A stretch of 64,000 bases of DNA from Saprospiraceae bacterium (GCA_016714445.1 JADJNF010000005.1:62001-126000); one strand, 5' to 3'. Shown: positions 9,671 through 19,736, numbered from the stretch's first letter. Translations and numbers: made by a program. The notes: a model not told the origin generated them from the letters alone.

Positions 9671-10180
9671 ATGGCTTGTGGCTGTATAAAAAAAGACTTC
9701 GATATATATGTTACTTACACTGACTGTAAGCACATAGTTATTGAAGACCAAAGCAGGTGGATGGAAGACGCTGGTTACACAAGACCAGAAAGCCTAACAA
9801 TGAAAATCCGCCTGGAAAGCCGAGGCAAGGAAATTACCCAAGAAATTTTTACGAACAAAAGAAATATACTTAATAGTATAGATCTTTTAGGTACTACCGA
9901 AGAACAATGTTTATCTGATGATATATACTGTTTTACTGTAGACAGTTGTGGCCTTACTTACTCTGTAAGTAGGGCATACCTATGTAATACCTTGTGTAAA
10001 ATAGATCAATTAACTGCTAAAGCTAAGGATGCTATAGACTATGAGAACATCCGCCTTTTAAGATCCCTAGCTGAGGCAGTAGAAATAAATACTAAAATAG
10101 GTAAGGTTCAAGCAGCTTCAGAGTTACTAAAGGATCTTACTCGTAGATTAGCTCATTTAACTTGTGGTCACTGTAAATAA
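9671..10180 (+). CDS. Cysteine-rich structural protein with helical C-terminus
   Basis: A 169-residue protein beginning MACGCIKKDF. A similar MPCGCIP start occurs in the gene at 16662. The N-terminal 110 residues are beta-rich with paired cysteines. The last 55 residues form one or two long helices ending LTCGHCK, which could trimerise. It lies in the run of virion protein genes with only 2 nt to its successor. It is probably a tail or fibre accessory; the exact function is unknown. Confidence 0.5.
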   Translation: MACGCIKKDFDIYVTYTDCKHIVIEDQSRWMEDAGYTRPESLTMKIRLESRGKEITQEIFTNKRNILNSIDLLGTTEEQCLSDDIYCFTVDSCGLTYSVSRAYLCNTLCKIDQLTAKAKDAIDYENIRLLRSLAEAVEINTKIGKVQAASELLKDLTRRLAHLTCGHCK

Positions 10181-10182
10181 TT

Positions 10183-10695
10183 ATGGCAACTAAAATACAA
10201 CTTATTCAATCAGGGCATGGAGCTACATTTAGCGCAGGTAAGAATACTGTAAAAAACTCTGATGGGACTTTTACTGTGAACGGAAGTTACGGAGAGATAT
10301 CTGTTTCTAACGGCAATTCTATTGCATCATACAGCTTTCATAGTATTGACAACTGCGATAAGTGCGCAGAACGCCTTAAAGCATACGGATTTGCATCCCT
10401 GTCAGAGGGGGGTTATGTTATTTACTTAACCGATTATTCTTCTGAATGTTATTTGGAGCTTACTTTCAAGAATGGGTCTACTCGAAAAATGCATTTAGGT
10501 AATTCGGGAAAGACTAAGATTGATAAAATTATAGTACCCTTTGAACGTGATGTTCACTCTATAAAACTTTTTTGCGGCTATTGTTTCCAAAATATTATAC
10601 CTGCCAGTGGTGATTACAGTCCAGTTCCAGTCCAGGGCCGAACCCTTCCTATAGATATGAGTGTTTGCCTAATGGAATGGTCAGGTATTTTATAA
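10183..10695 (+). CDS. Small beta-rich structural protein
   Basis: A 170-residue protein, rich in S, G, T and short beta strands, with one CDKC pair (about residue 60) and FCGYCF near residue 130. The start lies 2 nt after the previous stop. It is likely a minor virion component in the same transcription unit. No family is recognised. Confidence 0.45.
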   Translation: MATKIQLIQSGHGATFSAGKNTVKNSDGTFTVNGSYGEISVSNGNSIASYSFHSIDNCDKCAERLKAYGFASLSEGGYVIYLTDYSSECYLELTFKNGSTRKMHLGNSGKTKIDKIIVPFERDVHSIKLFCGYCFQNIIPASGDYSPVPVQGRTLPIDMSVCLMEWSGIL

Positions 10696-10700
10696 AAAAC

Positions 10701-10922
10701 ATGAATTCGATAGGTGCTCCTAGATCCTTTTTGTTCTATACAAACGGGAAATTACAGTACTCTATACAAGATATTGAGTCGTCCATACTTAGCGATGAAG
10801 AGACTGCTTGGGATTTTGGATGCAATTGGAAGGATATAAAACTTGTCGGGTATTATTCTACATTAAATTTAACCCATAATTGCATTTGTGAAAAATCTGA
10901 AGGAGGCCCTATTACACCTTAA
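10701..10922 (+). CDS. Short hypothetical virion protein
   Basis: The ATG at 10701, 5 nt after the preceding stop, gives 73 residues (MNSIGAPRSFLFYTNGKLQ...). An in-frame TTG upstream would overlap the preceding gene and is less likely. It is beta-rich with a CNW pair and a terminal CICEK. Context suggests a small structural protein, and nothing more specific can be said. Confidence 0.45.
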   Translation: MNSIGAPRSFLFYTNGKLQYSIQDIESSILSDEETAWDFGCNWKDIKLVGYYSTLNLTHNCICEKSEGGPITP

Positions 10923-10925
10923 CTA

Positions 10926-11936
10926 ATGACTAAATTAAATGCATGCTGTAAACACTGTGATCCATGTCCTCATTGTTATAATGTAAATGAGTACTATCTA
11001 CGTGATTTACTGTATGCTATAGACTTAAAAGTAAGTCAATACTACGATAACTATTTATGTAAAAAATATTGGGGTTACGCTTGCAATAACGTTTATGACA
11101 TAGAAGCTTTGCTTACTTATAAGTATAGTATTCATAGATTTTACAGGGACCTAGTAGAAGGAAATCAGACTTGTTTGTGTCCTGAAGATATTCAAAGGCT
11201 CATTGAAAAAGTACTGGATTTGGTCGATATAGGCTGCTGTACTTCTGACGAAAGATGTGATATCATCATAGACGACTCTAACCTTGATTTTTGGACTTTA
11301 ACTAACCCATCTTGTGTTGCTTACTATGAATGGGAAAGTTTACTAAGGACGGTAGCCCCTACTTTTACGGTAGATGTACAGTACTTACCTGACGCAGGTA
11401 AATTACTTTACACATTAAAGGCTTACGATTTAGTTGCTGAAAAAGGAAGATTATCTAACGAGGTAACTCCTTTTGAAGACATAGATGGCACCATACGTTA
11501 CTTTAAATTAGCGGATTGTTGGCAAGTTACAGTAACACAAACTGATTGTGAACTAACATATACTATAGATGTATCTGAAATAGAAAAGATTCTTTTCACT
11601 TACAATATATCTGTAGAAACTATAGAAAAATGCCTAAAAGTAGGCATAGATGTAAGATACTTAGAAAAGTGTAAAATCAACTATGATTTACTGGTATCTG
11701 AGCAAAAATGTAATTTTAGTTTTGATATTTATTTAAAACTACTTTCTTGCAACTTTTCTTACGAAATATTATCTACTTTAATGGCGTGCGGTTTGACCGT
11801 GGACTTTAACGTAGAAGAAGACCTGCCTAAATTGATGGTAGGTGATAAGGTAATAGTACCTAGTGATATACTATCTTTACCGAGCATTCCAACTGGATGC
11901 GAACTAGAAAAATTAATTGTAGAACTTACTGCATAG
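10926..11936 (+). CDS. Cysteine-rich structural protein
   Basis: A 336-residue protein. It opens with a dense cluster of cysteine and histidine (ACCKHCDPCPHC) that could bind metal or form disulfides. A helical aromatic segment (about residues 18-100) follows. Residues 210-300 are repetitive: short units of the form C-x-[FL]-[ST]-Y/F-[DE]-I recur (CELTYTIDV, CKINYDLLV, CNFSFDIYL, CNFSYEILS), suggesting a repeated beta-hairpin or solenoid. It ends with TAG 6 nt before the large fibre gene and may be a partner or chaperone of it. The function is unknown. Confidence 0.5.
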   Translation: MTKLNACCKHCDPCPHCYNVNEYYLRDLLYAIDLKVSQYYDNYLCKKYWGYACNNVYDIEALLTYKYSIHRFYRDLVEGNQTCLCPEDIQRLIEKVLDLVDIGCCTSDERCDIIIDDSNLDFWTLTNPSCVAYYEWESLLRTVAPTFTVDVQYLPDAGKLLYTLKAYDLVAEKGRLSNEVTPFEDIDGTIRYFKLADCWQVTVTQTDCELTYTIDVSEIEKILFTYNISVETIEKCLKVGIDVRYLEKCKINYDLLVSEQKCNFSFDIYLKLLSCNFSYEILSTLMACGLTVDFNVEEDLPKLMVGDKVIVPSDILSLPSIPTGCELEKLIVELTA

Positions 11937-11942
11937 ATACAA

Positions 11943-14900
11943 ATGGCTACTAAAAATTTTGAAATACAGCTATCTAATTTAGCTATTGATGGGAGCGCTT
12001 GCGTTAACCCAACAATCACATGGGAAGAGCCTCTTTGTGGGGCCATTAAATGTGAGCTAAACGGAGGCACTGTGCTGAAGGTAGAACTTCCTGAAGATTG
12101 TCAGGATTGTTTCTATGTAGTAATTACATGTCAAAATAATTGCACCGATTGCCCTCCAGAGCGTCTAAAAATCTGTCCTTGTAGGATAGATGCAGATTGC
12201 CCTGATTGCGAAATATGTGGACCTAGTGGTTATTGTGTAAGCACTTGTCCTCCTGATTGGGTTTGCGACGGAGAGCAATGCAAGGAATGTACTGACGAAG
12301 TACCTTGTCCTTGTAACCAAGTGTGTGTAATGGGTAAATGTGAATGCCCTGCAGACAAACCCTATAAAGATTCTAAAGGCTGTTGTACTGAGTGTGCTTC
12401 TGATACTCAATGCCCTCCTTGCTTTGTATGTACTCCAGACGGATGCGTACCTAAAGAGTGCCCTACAGGACATTGTGATCCTGATACAAACCAATGTGTA
12501 GAATGTTATAATTCTGGACATTGTCCTCCTAATCAGTGCTGTGTTAACGGTCACTGTGAGTGTTGCCCTGGATTTTATGCAGACCCTGATACAGGAGTTT
12601 GTGTTCCTAACCCAAGTTGTGAGAGAGATTCAGATTGTCCTCCTTGCCATGTGTGTAATGAAGGGACTTGTATTCCTATTGCTTGCCCTAGTGGTTATGT
12701 AAGAACTAACGGAGATCCTTGTTGTAAACCTGAATGTGATTGTTTAACCCCTAATTGTACTCATGGAGCTAATTGTCTCCCTGATTTACTTAGTGGTAAA
12801 TGTTATTGCGAAGGTTGCGGAGGATCTTGCGACGAAAATATAGATTGCCCTCCAGGATGTTACTGTGACGGAACTACTTGTGTACCTAACCCTTGTTATG
12901 GTCCTTGTGCTTATGGTTCCGATTGCGGACCTGGCTGTGGCTGTTTAAATGGTGTATGTGTACCTTGTAATTCTGCTGAATGTAATAATTGCCCTGATAT
13001 AGATGGCTGCGTTTGTACTAATGGTGCAGATTGTAAAAAAGGATGCTCAGGTCCTTGTTTTGGTGCAGAAGATTGCGCCCCTGGCTGCGGATGTGATGAA
13101 GGTAAGTGCAAACCTTGCTCTGATTTTGATTGCACTGAATGCCCTAATATCCCAGGATGTAAGTGTACTAATGGCCTATGTGTAGATGATCCTTGTTCAG
13201 ACACTAATTGCAAGTGCTTACCATGTAACGGTATAGAAGATTGCGGTATAGGTTGTTACTGTAAGAATGGGACATGTGTGCAAAACCCTTGTGCGGGACC
13301 TTGCTCAGGTAGCGATAATTGTGCTCCTGGCTGTCATTGTGTTGGAGGAAGTTGTGTTCCATGTGAAGGACCTTGTGGCGATGACGGTAATCCTTATGGT
13401 GATCCTCCTTGTGAAGATTCATTGTTTATAATGAAGTTAGATCCAGGATGTGATTTAGAGGGTAAGCTTAGTACTAAGAAATGTTGCCAATGCGATAATA
13501 TTTCAGCTGGATTTGACTTTACTGTTACATCTGCTGGAGCTAATAATAATGCGGATTTAACTATATCTTTAGCTAAAGGAGCTGCTGCAAATTGGGCAGA
13601 CTTTTTACCTTTACCTAAATTAAATGCTACTGGAGTTATTAACGAACTTCCTATTACAGGAGCTGTAGAAGTTATAACTCAAGCATACTTAACTCCTGCT
13701 GATAGTAATTGTAATCCTATTGTAGGAGGTGTGGATATCCTTGTTAAAAGTGCTCCAAAATTATATAATTTCGCAGGCACTTGGACACAAACTAACACCT
13801 TCTCTTATTTTAACTATACAGCTGGTAATTGTACTACTGTAAATGGTATTAAATACTATGTAGTTAGAACAGAGTTTGTAGTAACTCCTAAAACCGAGTT
13901 TGTATTTCCTAATGATTGTAAATACAAAATGGCTTCTAAGATTATTGCTACAGAAGCTCCTAAGAAGCCTATTACAAATACTAATGCAGATACAGCAGTA
14001 ACTCTTAAGTTAGAGGCTGCATGTAGAAGACCTCTATTTACTTGGTTTAAATCTGCGTCTAAAACTAATTTATTCAATACTGCTAATATATTCAGAAAGA
14101 AGTACGCGAACAAAACAGGTACTTTATTTACTGATAAATTATACGACTATAACACAGACGGTCTAGAATACGGTAAATACTACGGTATTCAAACGGATTG
14201 TGGGTGTGTGGGCGATTCTGTGTACGATTGTGACGGAGATAAAGGAGCTGATAGGCTTACTTTTAATCATCCTTTAGATTTCACTGTATCTTTAGATAGT
14301 TGTGGTAATGTAGTTACTTTTGACGAAGTGTTGATCAACTGTGATGTTATGATGCAGTCTCCTATGAGACCTCGTTATGAACTATTACTGAATGGTAAGT
14401 CTGTAGCTATATTAGTATTACCTTTCTCAGGTATTTTAATAGCTGATGGAACTACGTTCTCATTAACTCCTGCGGAATTAATAAAAACAGTTACTCTTAG
14501 GTTATTAGATACAGATTGTCCTTACCAACTTACTAAGACCGTAGATTCTGCTGGATTAGAAATTAATGTATCTATTGAAGCTAAACCTTGTGGTGCAGAT
14601 CCTATAGAGTTTACTATTAACACTTCTGGCGGTACTGGTCCTTACACTTATACTGTATCTGTAGATGGAGGAGCTCCTATTAACGGAAATTTCTCTACAT
14701 CTCCTTACTCGTTCTCTTTACCTAGAGTAGACGGAACTTATGTAATAACTGTTACAGACAGTAATGGTTGTACAGCTAGTAAGACAGTAGTATATAATGA
14801 TACTTCTAACAAAATAGAAGATAAGATAACTATTACTTCTAAGTGCGTAGGTTCTGGTGGTTTTATAGTTGTTACTAATAATCATAATGAAGCAGTTAAT

Positions 14901-16652
14901 GTTATCATTGATGGTAACCCTGCCGTGATTTTATCAGCTGGTGCTACAGGGCAATATGCCGTAGCTTCTGGAAACCATACGGTTAATGTCACTTTAGTTA
15001 GTGATCCTTTATGTGGATTTTCTAATGTAGAAATTGTTAATATAGATTGTTGCGAAGATGCCGACATAACTGTGTCTCAGGTTTGTGATCCTTTGGGAAC
15101 TAAAACTATCACAGTTACTAATAACGGTACTCAGAATATAAATGTACAAGTATTTAAAGGTGTTACTTTAGTAGGAAGTTGCGCTTCCGTAGCACCTGCT
15201 GGAACCTGTGTTAAGTCTAACTTAGTAGCAGGAGATCTATACACTGTAAAAGCAAGTGGTCTTGGAGTTGGCTGTACAGAGTTATCTGTGCCTGTTAATC
15301 CAGTTACTTGTAGCACTTGTAACGATTGGAAGAATGGTATAATTTTATCTAGTACTTGTTCCTCTAACATAGTTAATTGGACTATTACTAACTCTAATAT
15401 TTTTGGAACAGCTAATGTTACTGGTACTTTTGCAGGAGTTTTAGCTCCAGGTGCTTCTCAAGTTGGTAGCACTCCTAACTCAGTTACTTTTAACTTTGTT
15501 AGAGCTGATGATCCTACATGTTTTACTAGTAAAGGCGGAACTTGTGTAGCTGGATGTGAAGCTTTAGATGTAATCTCTATTGTATCTGATTGTACTAACC
15601 CATTGAGCCCAGTGTTTACTGTAAACAATCCAGGGCTTACTCCTATCAAAATTTACAAAGATGGTGTTCTTTACAGCAATACTAGCAATGCTATAACTTC
15701 GGGTGCTTTTACTGCTGGATCAACAGTTATTATCAAAGTAGAGTTACAATCTAACCCTTCTTGTAATAAGTCTGTATCTTTGGCTTGCGCTGTACCTCCA
15801 TCCCCTTACACAGTAACTTACGATTGCCTTAACGGAATAGTAGTTAGCGGTGGATATACAGGACAGATCAAAATAGATAACGGTCCTACTAATTACTCTT
15901 ACCCTACTTCTCCTATCTACTTACAAGATGGAAATCATTCTGTTAAGTTGATCCTAGACAACTCTACTACTAATTTAACTGTAAATTGTTGTACACATAA
16001 TGTAGTAATGACTACAGAGTGTGATAATACTCAAGCCCCTAATTTAAAAGGAGCTGTTACAGCTAATATAACTGGAGCTTTGGCAGGTAAACAATACTTG
16101 ATCCAATTGTACACAACAGCTAATGTATTAGTTCAAGCTACCACTGAGTTAGCCGCTGCTGCAGCATTTACTTATATTTTTGTAGGAGTTCCAGACGGAT
16201 CTTACTATCTAAAAGTAACAGATGTATTCTATGGAGGATTATCTTATGTAGGTAATAATACTTTACCTCAGTGTGTTAAACAAACTAATTCTCAAGTAAT
16301 AGATTGTGATATAATCACACCATGCATGCTTAATGTAGCCCTAAACGACTTCTCTAGATTAGTTTGTGGTACTCCTGGTAATGCTTTCTGTTACACTTAT
16401 CAAAATAACACAGGATTCACTGTAGATTTTGTATCTTATAGACTACCTCAAGGTAGCGGAAGTTGCTTTGATGAGAATAATCCTAACTGGGTTATTGATC
16501 AGCTTGATGTTATCCCTCCTGGAGGTTCCTATGCGGTTAGCGTATTAGCCCCTGCTTCTTGTGGTAAATTTGAGATAATCAAAGATGCTGCTTGTATGAA
16601 AACAGGATGGTTGACTGATGATGGCACTAACCTTATAGTTCACTTTTATTAA
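11943..16652 (+). CDS. Giant cysteine-rich fibre/adhesin with EGF-like repeats
   Basis: A 1569-residue protein. Residues 1-70 form a docking domain. Residues 70-500 are an EGF-like, disulfide-type array with roughly one cysteine every four to five residues, built from recurring units such as DCPPCxVCxxGTC and APGCGCxxGxC. Residues 500-880 are beta-rich. Around residues 885-945 lies a SprB-like repeat (GGTGPYTYTV ... YVITVTDSNGC), a module of Bacteroidota surface adhesins. Residues 950-1569 hold Ig-like domains and a C-terminal head. It is very probably an extracellular receptor-binding or decoration fibre. Disulfide bonding is inferred from spacing. The codon style matches its neighbours, so the gene looks long resident. 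Confidence 0.6.
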   Translation: MATKNFEIQLSNLAIDGSACVNPTITWEEPLCGAIKCELNGGTVLKVELPEDCQDCFYVVITCQNNCTDCPPERLKICPCRIDADCPDCEICGPSGYCVSTCPPDWVCDGEQCKECTDEVPCPCNQVCVMGKCECPADKPYKDSKGCCTECASDTQCPPCFVCTPDGCVPKECPTGHCDPDTNQCVECYNSGHCPPNQCCVNGHCECCPGFYADPDTGVCVPNPSCERDSDCPPCHVCNEGTCIPIACPSGYVRTNGDPCCKPECDCLTPNCTHGANCLPDLLSGKCYCEGCGGSCDENIDCPPGCYCDGTTCVPNPCYGPCAYGSDCGPGCGCLNGVCVPCNSAECNNCPDIDGCVCTNGADCKKGCSGPCFGAEDCAPGCGCDEGKCKPCSDFDCTECPNIPGCKCTNGLCVDDPCSDTNCKCLPCNGIEDCGIGCYCKNGTCVQNPCAGPCSGSDNCAPGCHCVGGSCVPCEGPCGDDGNPYGDPPCEDSLFIMKLDPGCDLEGKLSTKKCCQCDNISAGFDFTVTSAGANNNADLTISLAKGAAANWADFLPLPKLNATGVINELPITGAVEVITQAYLTPADSNCNPIVGGVDILVKSAPKLYNFAGTWTQTNTFSYFNYTAGNCTTVNGIKYYVVRTEFVVTPKTEFVFPNDCKYKMASKIIATEAPKKPITNTNADTAVTLKLEAACRRPLFTWFKSASKTNLFNTANIFRKKYANKTGTLFTDKLYDYNTDGLEYGKYYGIQTDCGCVGDSVYDCDGDKGADRLTFNHPLDFTVSLDSCGNVVTFDEVLINCDVMMQSPMRPRYELLLNGKSVAILVLPFSGILIADGTTFSLTPAELIKTVTLRLLDTDCPYQLTKTVDSAGLEINVSIEAKPCGADPIEFTINTSGGTGPYTYTVSVDGGAPINGNFSTSPYSFSLPRVDGTYVITVTDSNGCTASKTVVYNDTSNKIEDKITITSKCVGSGGFIVVTNNHNEAVNVIIDGNPAVILSAGATGQYAVASGNHTVNVTLVSDPLCGFSNVEIVNIDCCEDADITVSQVCDPLGTKTITVTNNGTQNINVQVFKGVTLVGSCASVAPAGTCVKSNLVAGDLYTVKASGLGVGCTELSVPVNPVTCSTCNDWKNGIILSSTCSSNIVNWTITNSNIFGTANVTGTFAGVLAPGASQVGSTPNSVTFNFVRADDPTCFTSKGGTCVAGCEALDVISIVSDCTNPLSPVFTVNNPGLTPIKIYKDGVLYSNTSNAITSGAFTAGSTVIIKVELQSNPSCNKSVSLACAVPPSPYTVTYDCLNGIVVSGGYTGQIKIDNGPTNYSYPTSPIYLQDGNHSVKLILDNSTTNLTVNCCTHNVVMTTECDNTQAPNLKGAVTANITGALAGKQYLIQLYTTANVLVQATTELAAAAAFTYIFVGVPDGSYYLKVTDVFYGGLSYVGNNTLPQCVKQTNSQVIDCDIITPCMLNVALNDFSRLVCGTPGNAFCYTYQNNTGFTVDFVSYRLPQGSGSCFDENNPNWVIDQLDVIPPGGSYAVSVLAPASCGKFEIIKDAACMKTGWLTDDGTNLIVHFY
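12150..13420 (+). repeat. Cysteine-rich EGF-like repeat array (coding)
   Basis: Within the 1569-residue fibre, units of about 25-50 residues recur, each with a DC-P-PC-x-x-C core followed by a glycine turn and C-x-P. The later copies (about 12830-13370) are the most alike, each holding PGCxC, a GxCxPC step and a proline-led linker. The array is imperfect at DNA level, which suggests old duplications. Confidence 0.6.
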
Positions 16653-16661
16653 AATCTAATT

Positions 16662-17138
16662 ATGCCTTGTGGTTGTATACCTATAATAGTTGATCCACCT
16701 AATCCTTGTACTAACTGCTTAATTGCCAGGGACTTACGATTTAGATGTGATCAGGGCCCAGATCCTTGTGGAGGAGTTAACGGAACTCTTACTGTAGATC
16801 TAGCTCAATACAATGATGTTACTGCCTGTACTGGCGTAGTTACTTATTCTTTGGACTCTTTTGATGCGGTGGGATTACAAAATGTTACTGTAAGTGCTGC
16901 TGGCGTTGTTTCTGCGGAGACTACCAATGTTTTTAAAGACCATAAGGAATATAAAATTCAGTATAGAGTTAAATGCTCTAACAGTATCTTATCTAGTATA
17001 GGAATAATTTATGTGTGCATGAGAAACCCTTGTGGTATCTGCCCACCTAATACTTCCTGTAATCCTTGTACAGGATTATGTGATGCTCCTCCAGACGAGA
17101 TTCTAATTCACAATATTAACGAAATCGTAGTTTTATAA
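16662..17138 (+). CDS. Cysteine-rich virion protein
   Basis: A 158-residue protein starting MPCGCIPIIVD, like the MACGC start of the gene at 9671. Residues 20-120 form an Ig-like beta sandwich, followed by a cysteine knot-like segment (CGICPPNTSCNPCTGLC). It follows the giant fibre by 9 nt and precedes another beta-rich gene by 4 nt. It is a likely fibre accessory. Confidence 0.5.
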   Translation: MPCGCIPIIVDPPNPCTNCLIARDLRFRCDQGPDPCGGVNGTLTVDLAQYNDVTACTGVVTYSLDSFDAVGLQNVTVSAAGVVSAETTNVFKDHKEYKIQYRVKCSNSILSSIGIIYVCMRNPCGICPPNTSCNPCTGLCDAPPDEILIHNINEIVVL

Positions 17139-17142
17139 TAAC

Positions 17143-18009
17143 ATGTTAATACCAAATAGCGTATCGAGTAACGGGGATGTTGTACTATGGAAAAGGCAGT
17201 ATCAGGTAACTAATAATGCTTCTGCTACATATATACTTCAACTATCCGAGCCGCCAGGAGTTACATTTTCTGCTAACTTATCTGGAGTTAATACTACATA
17301 TGCCCCTGGACAAATAACTTTTACAGGAATAGGTCCAGGAACGCAAGTTATAACTATATTAATAGAATATAATATAACAAATGTAGCGTTAGGTCCATTT
17401 ACTTTTCAAGTAGATAGACTTAGTGGCCCTGACACAAATCTTACTAATAATTTAGGGGTAGATATACTAGAGACTGAGTTTTGTCCTCCTGATGCAGGCG
17501 CTGTAGATGATCCGTTTGGATGTGTTTGCGGCAGCTGTGCCACTAACGATACTCCTTGTAGTTCTTGTACTACCGAGTGGAGGTTACAGGCAGGTAGCGA
17601 AGTTAACTGTACTGTGGTTATAGAGGCTTCCACAGGTAATTATAACTTAAGTTATATAAATCCAAACCTACCCGCATCATTCCAATATCATATTTGGTGT
17701 ATTAACTGTACGGATGGAGGCGATTACCAGGTATCTGGGCCAGCTACTGTATCTGTACAACCTTTATTCACTGCGTCTGTAGTAAAAACCTTTGTAAAAG
17801 AGGATTTCATACCACCTTTGGGAGACACCAGTGTAATAATAGCTAATATGCCGTTACCTGGGGAAACTGTGTTTGCCTATAGAAATGGACTTGAGCTACC
17901 TTTTACTGACTATGCTGTTTTGGGCACAGTAGTAACTTTTTTGCTACCTTTTGGAAATTCTCCATTTGGTGCAGGTCCTGAAACAATTACTATACATTAC
18001 TTCATTTAA
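17143..18009 (+). CDS. Beta-rich tail/fibre protein
   Basis: A 288-residue protein. An N-terminal DUF11-like beta sandwich (NNASATYILQLSEPPGV ... LTNN) is followed by a cysteine-rich turn (CVCGSCATNDTPCSSC). The last 50 residues (VFAYRNGLEL ... GTVVTF ... IHYFI) resemble the end of the next gene (VHVYINGERA ... GTVITF ... VDYWI), so both fibres share a C-terminal domain. It is probably a receptor-binding or fibre protein of the same apparatus. Confidence 0.5.
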   Translation: MLIPNSVSSNGDVVLWKRQYQVTNNASATYILQLSEPPGVTFSANLSGVNTTYAPGQITFTGIGPGTQVITILIEYNITNVALGPFTFQVDRLSGPDTNLTNNLGVDILETEFCPPDAGAVDDPFGCVCGSCATNDTPCSSCTTEWRLQAGSEVNCTVVIEASTGNYNLSYINPNLPASFQYHIWCINCTDGGDYQVSGPATVSVQPLFTASVVKTFVKEDFIPPLGDTSVIIANMPLPGETVFAYRNGLELPFTDYAVLGTVVTFLLPFGNSPFGAGPETITIHYFI

Positions 18010-18034
18010 AATAACAAAAAAAATATTATAAGAC

Positions 18035-19672
18035 ATGCCTAGAATTCGTATTGGTAAACAGACGGAATTATCCGCTACGCCTCACTCCATTGTTAAAACA
18101 GATGGAGCTAATGAACAGATGTACTTGGCCCCTGGCGTTAATGGGGATGTACTAACTATTGTGGCAGGAGTCCCTACATGGAACGCTGTGCCATATCCTT
18201 CAGAATTTGATCAATATGCTAACGTAGCCGCTTTTCCTGTTGCAGGAGTTACTGATGTAATTTATTACGCTGTAGCTGAGAATGCTTTCTATATTTGGAG
18301 CGGTGCTGTATACGTAGAAGTTCCTACTCCTTCAGCTTTCTCTTTTACTGTATCAGGTGATGCTGGAGTAGATCAAACCATTACTAATGGTAATACTCTT
18401 GAGATTAATGGAGCTAACGGATTCTCGTTCAATGGCGTTGCCACTGATATTATCCAATTAGTACCTCCTACAGGAGCTGTTACAGGCCAAGTACTTACTT
18501 GGAACAACGGAACATCTACTTGGGCTGCTCAAACTCCTGCTACTACTTTTATCGTAGCTGGTGATGCAGGTCCTAGTCAAACTATTACAATCGGTACTGA
18601 TACTTTAACAGTAATCGGAGGTACCAATATCTCTACAGTCATGTCTGCTACAGACAACTTGACTATCAATATGGATCCGTTCTCTATTGATTTCTTGAAT
18701 GACGTAGATACAACTACAACTCCTCCAGGAGTCGGTGAGTACCTTGCTTGGAATGGTACTAACTTTGTACCTACTGCCCCAGGTGGAGGATTTACTTCTT
18801 GGACCCTTGCAGGAGATGCTGGAGCTAACCAAACTATCTCTGATGGTAACGTAGCTACATTTGTTGGAGGTAACGGTATCGCTACTGTTGGTTCCGCTGT
18901 AGATACTCTGACTATCAACTATGACGGTAACTTAAATAACAACTCTGATGTACTTATTGCAGCCCCTGCTGCTGGACAAATCTTAGTATTTGACGGTACT
19001 GATTGGGTTAACCAAAATGCGCCTGCAACATCTTTTACAGTTGCTGGGGACGCAGGAACAAATCCAAGTATCTTAATCGGTACAGATACATTAAGCATCT
19101 TAGGTGGATTAGGTATCGACACTACAGGAAGTGCAGGCGCTGATAGTATTACTATCGCGTTGAATGCGGTTATCAGTGATCTTACTGACGTAAATACTGC
19201 AGGAGCTGCTAACGGTTCCTTGATGTATTTCGACGGTACTAACTGGGTTAATCTAGGTATTGGAGCTGCTAATCAAGTGCTTACTGTATCAGGAGGTGTT
19301 CCAGTTTGGGCTGCTAATGCAGATGCTACAACTGTTGGTGATACTGACACCCTCGATCTAGTATTGACAGGTGTAAACATCACAGGTAATGTGCTTTTCT
19401 CAGCTACTGCTGGAAATGTTTCTCATAATGTAACTGGTGTTGCGGTACTTCCACAAACAGAATATTTCACTCCTGCAAATGGAGATACTACAGTTACTTT
19501 AGCTATTGCTCCTTTGGCAGGAACTCCTGTACATGTATATATCAATGGAGAGCGTGCTCCTATCACAACTGAATGGAGTATTGCAGGAACAGTTATCACT
19601 TTTGTGACTGCTTTTGCACCTTCCGCAGGAGCTCAGTTCAGCGGACAAGTTTCTGTTGATTACTGGATCTAA
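18035..19672 (+). CDS. Repeat-containing tail fibre
   Basis: A 545-residue protein with two alternating repeat types seen directly. The first is a GQxLxWNGTxW module (GQVLTWNNGTSTW, GEYLAWNGTNFV, GQILVFDGTDWV, GSLMYFDGTNWV). The second is an AGDAGxxQTIxxGxTL module (four copies). Both are typical of phage fibre shafts. The first 35 residues (MPRIRIGKQTELSAT) recur in the next gene and are likely the virion-docking domain. The C-terminal 50 residues match the end of the preceding gene. A strong terminator follows at 19695, so this gene ends a transcription unit. Confidence 0.7.
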   Translation: MPRIRIGKQTELSATPHSIVKTDGANEQMYLAPGVNGDVLTIVAGVPTWNAVPYPSEFDQYANVAAFPVAGVTDVIYYAVAENAFYIWSGAVYVEVPTPSAFSFTVSGDAGVDQTITNGNTLEINGANGFSFNGVATDIIQLVPPTGAVTGQVLTWNNGTSTWAAQTPATTFIVAGDAGPSQTITIGTDTLTVIGGTNISTVMSATDNLTINMDPFSIDFLNDVDTTTTPPGVGEYLAWNGTNFVPTAPGGGFTSWTLAGDAGANQTISDGNVATFVGGNGIATVGSAVDTLTINYDGNLNNNSDVLIAAPAAGQILVFDGTDWVNQNAPATSFTVAGDAGTNPSILIGTDTLSILGGLGIDTTGSAGADSITIALNAVISDLTDVNTAGAANGSLMYFDGTNWVNLGIGAANQVLTVSGGVPVWAANADATTVGDTDTLDLVLTGVNITGNVLFSATAGNVSHNVTGVAVLPQTEYFTPANGDTTVTLAIAPLAGTPVHVYINGERAPITTEWSIAGTVITFVTAFAPSAGAQFSGQVSVDYWI

Positions 19673-19694
19673 TAGACCTTAATAAATATGGCAG

Positions 19695-19736
19695 CTCGTA
19701 GTTAATAACTACGAGTTGTCTTCTTTTTTTTGTTTT
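19695..19736 (+). terminator. Rho-independent terminator
   Basis: A perfect 9-bp stem, CTCGTAGTT (19695-19703) and AACTACGAG (19707-19715), with a 3-nt loop is followed by a T-rich tract (19720-19736). It lies 22 nt after the fibre stop and ends the block read from the head genes. Confidence 0.85.

Noticed and set aside
12165..13422. Long minus-strand open frames opposite the cysteine-rich array
   Set aside because: They mirror the biased codon pattern of the sense gene, lack starts with leaders and encode low-complexity sequence.
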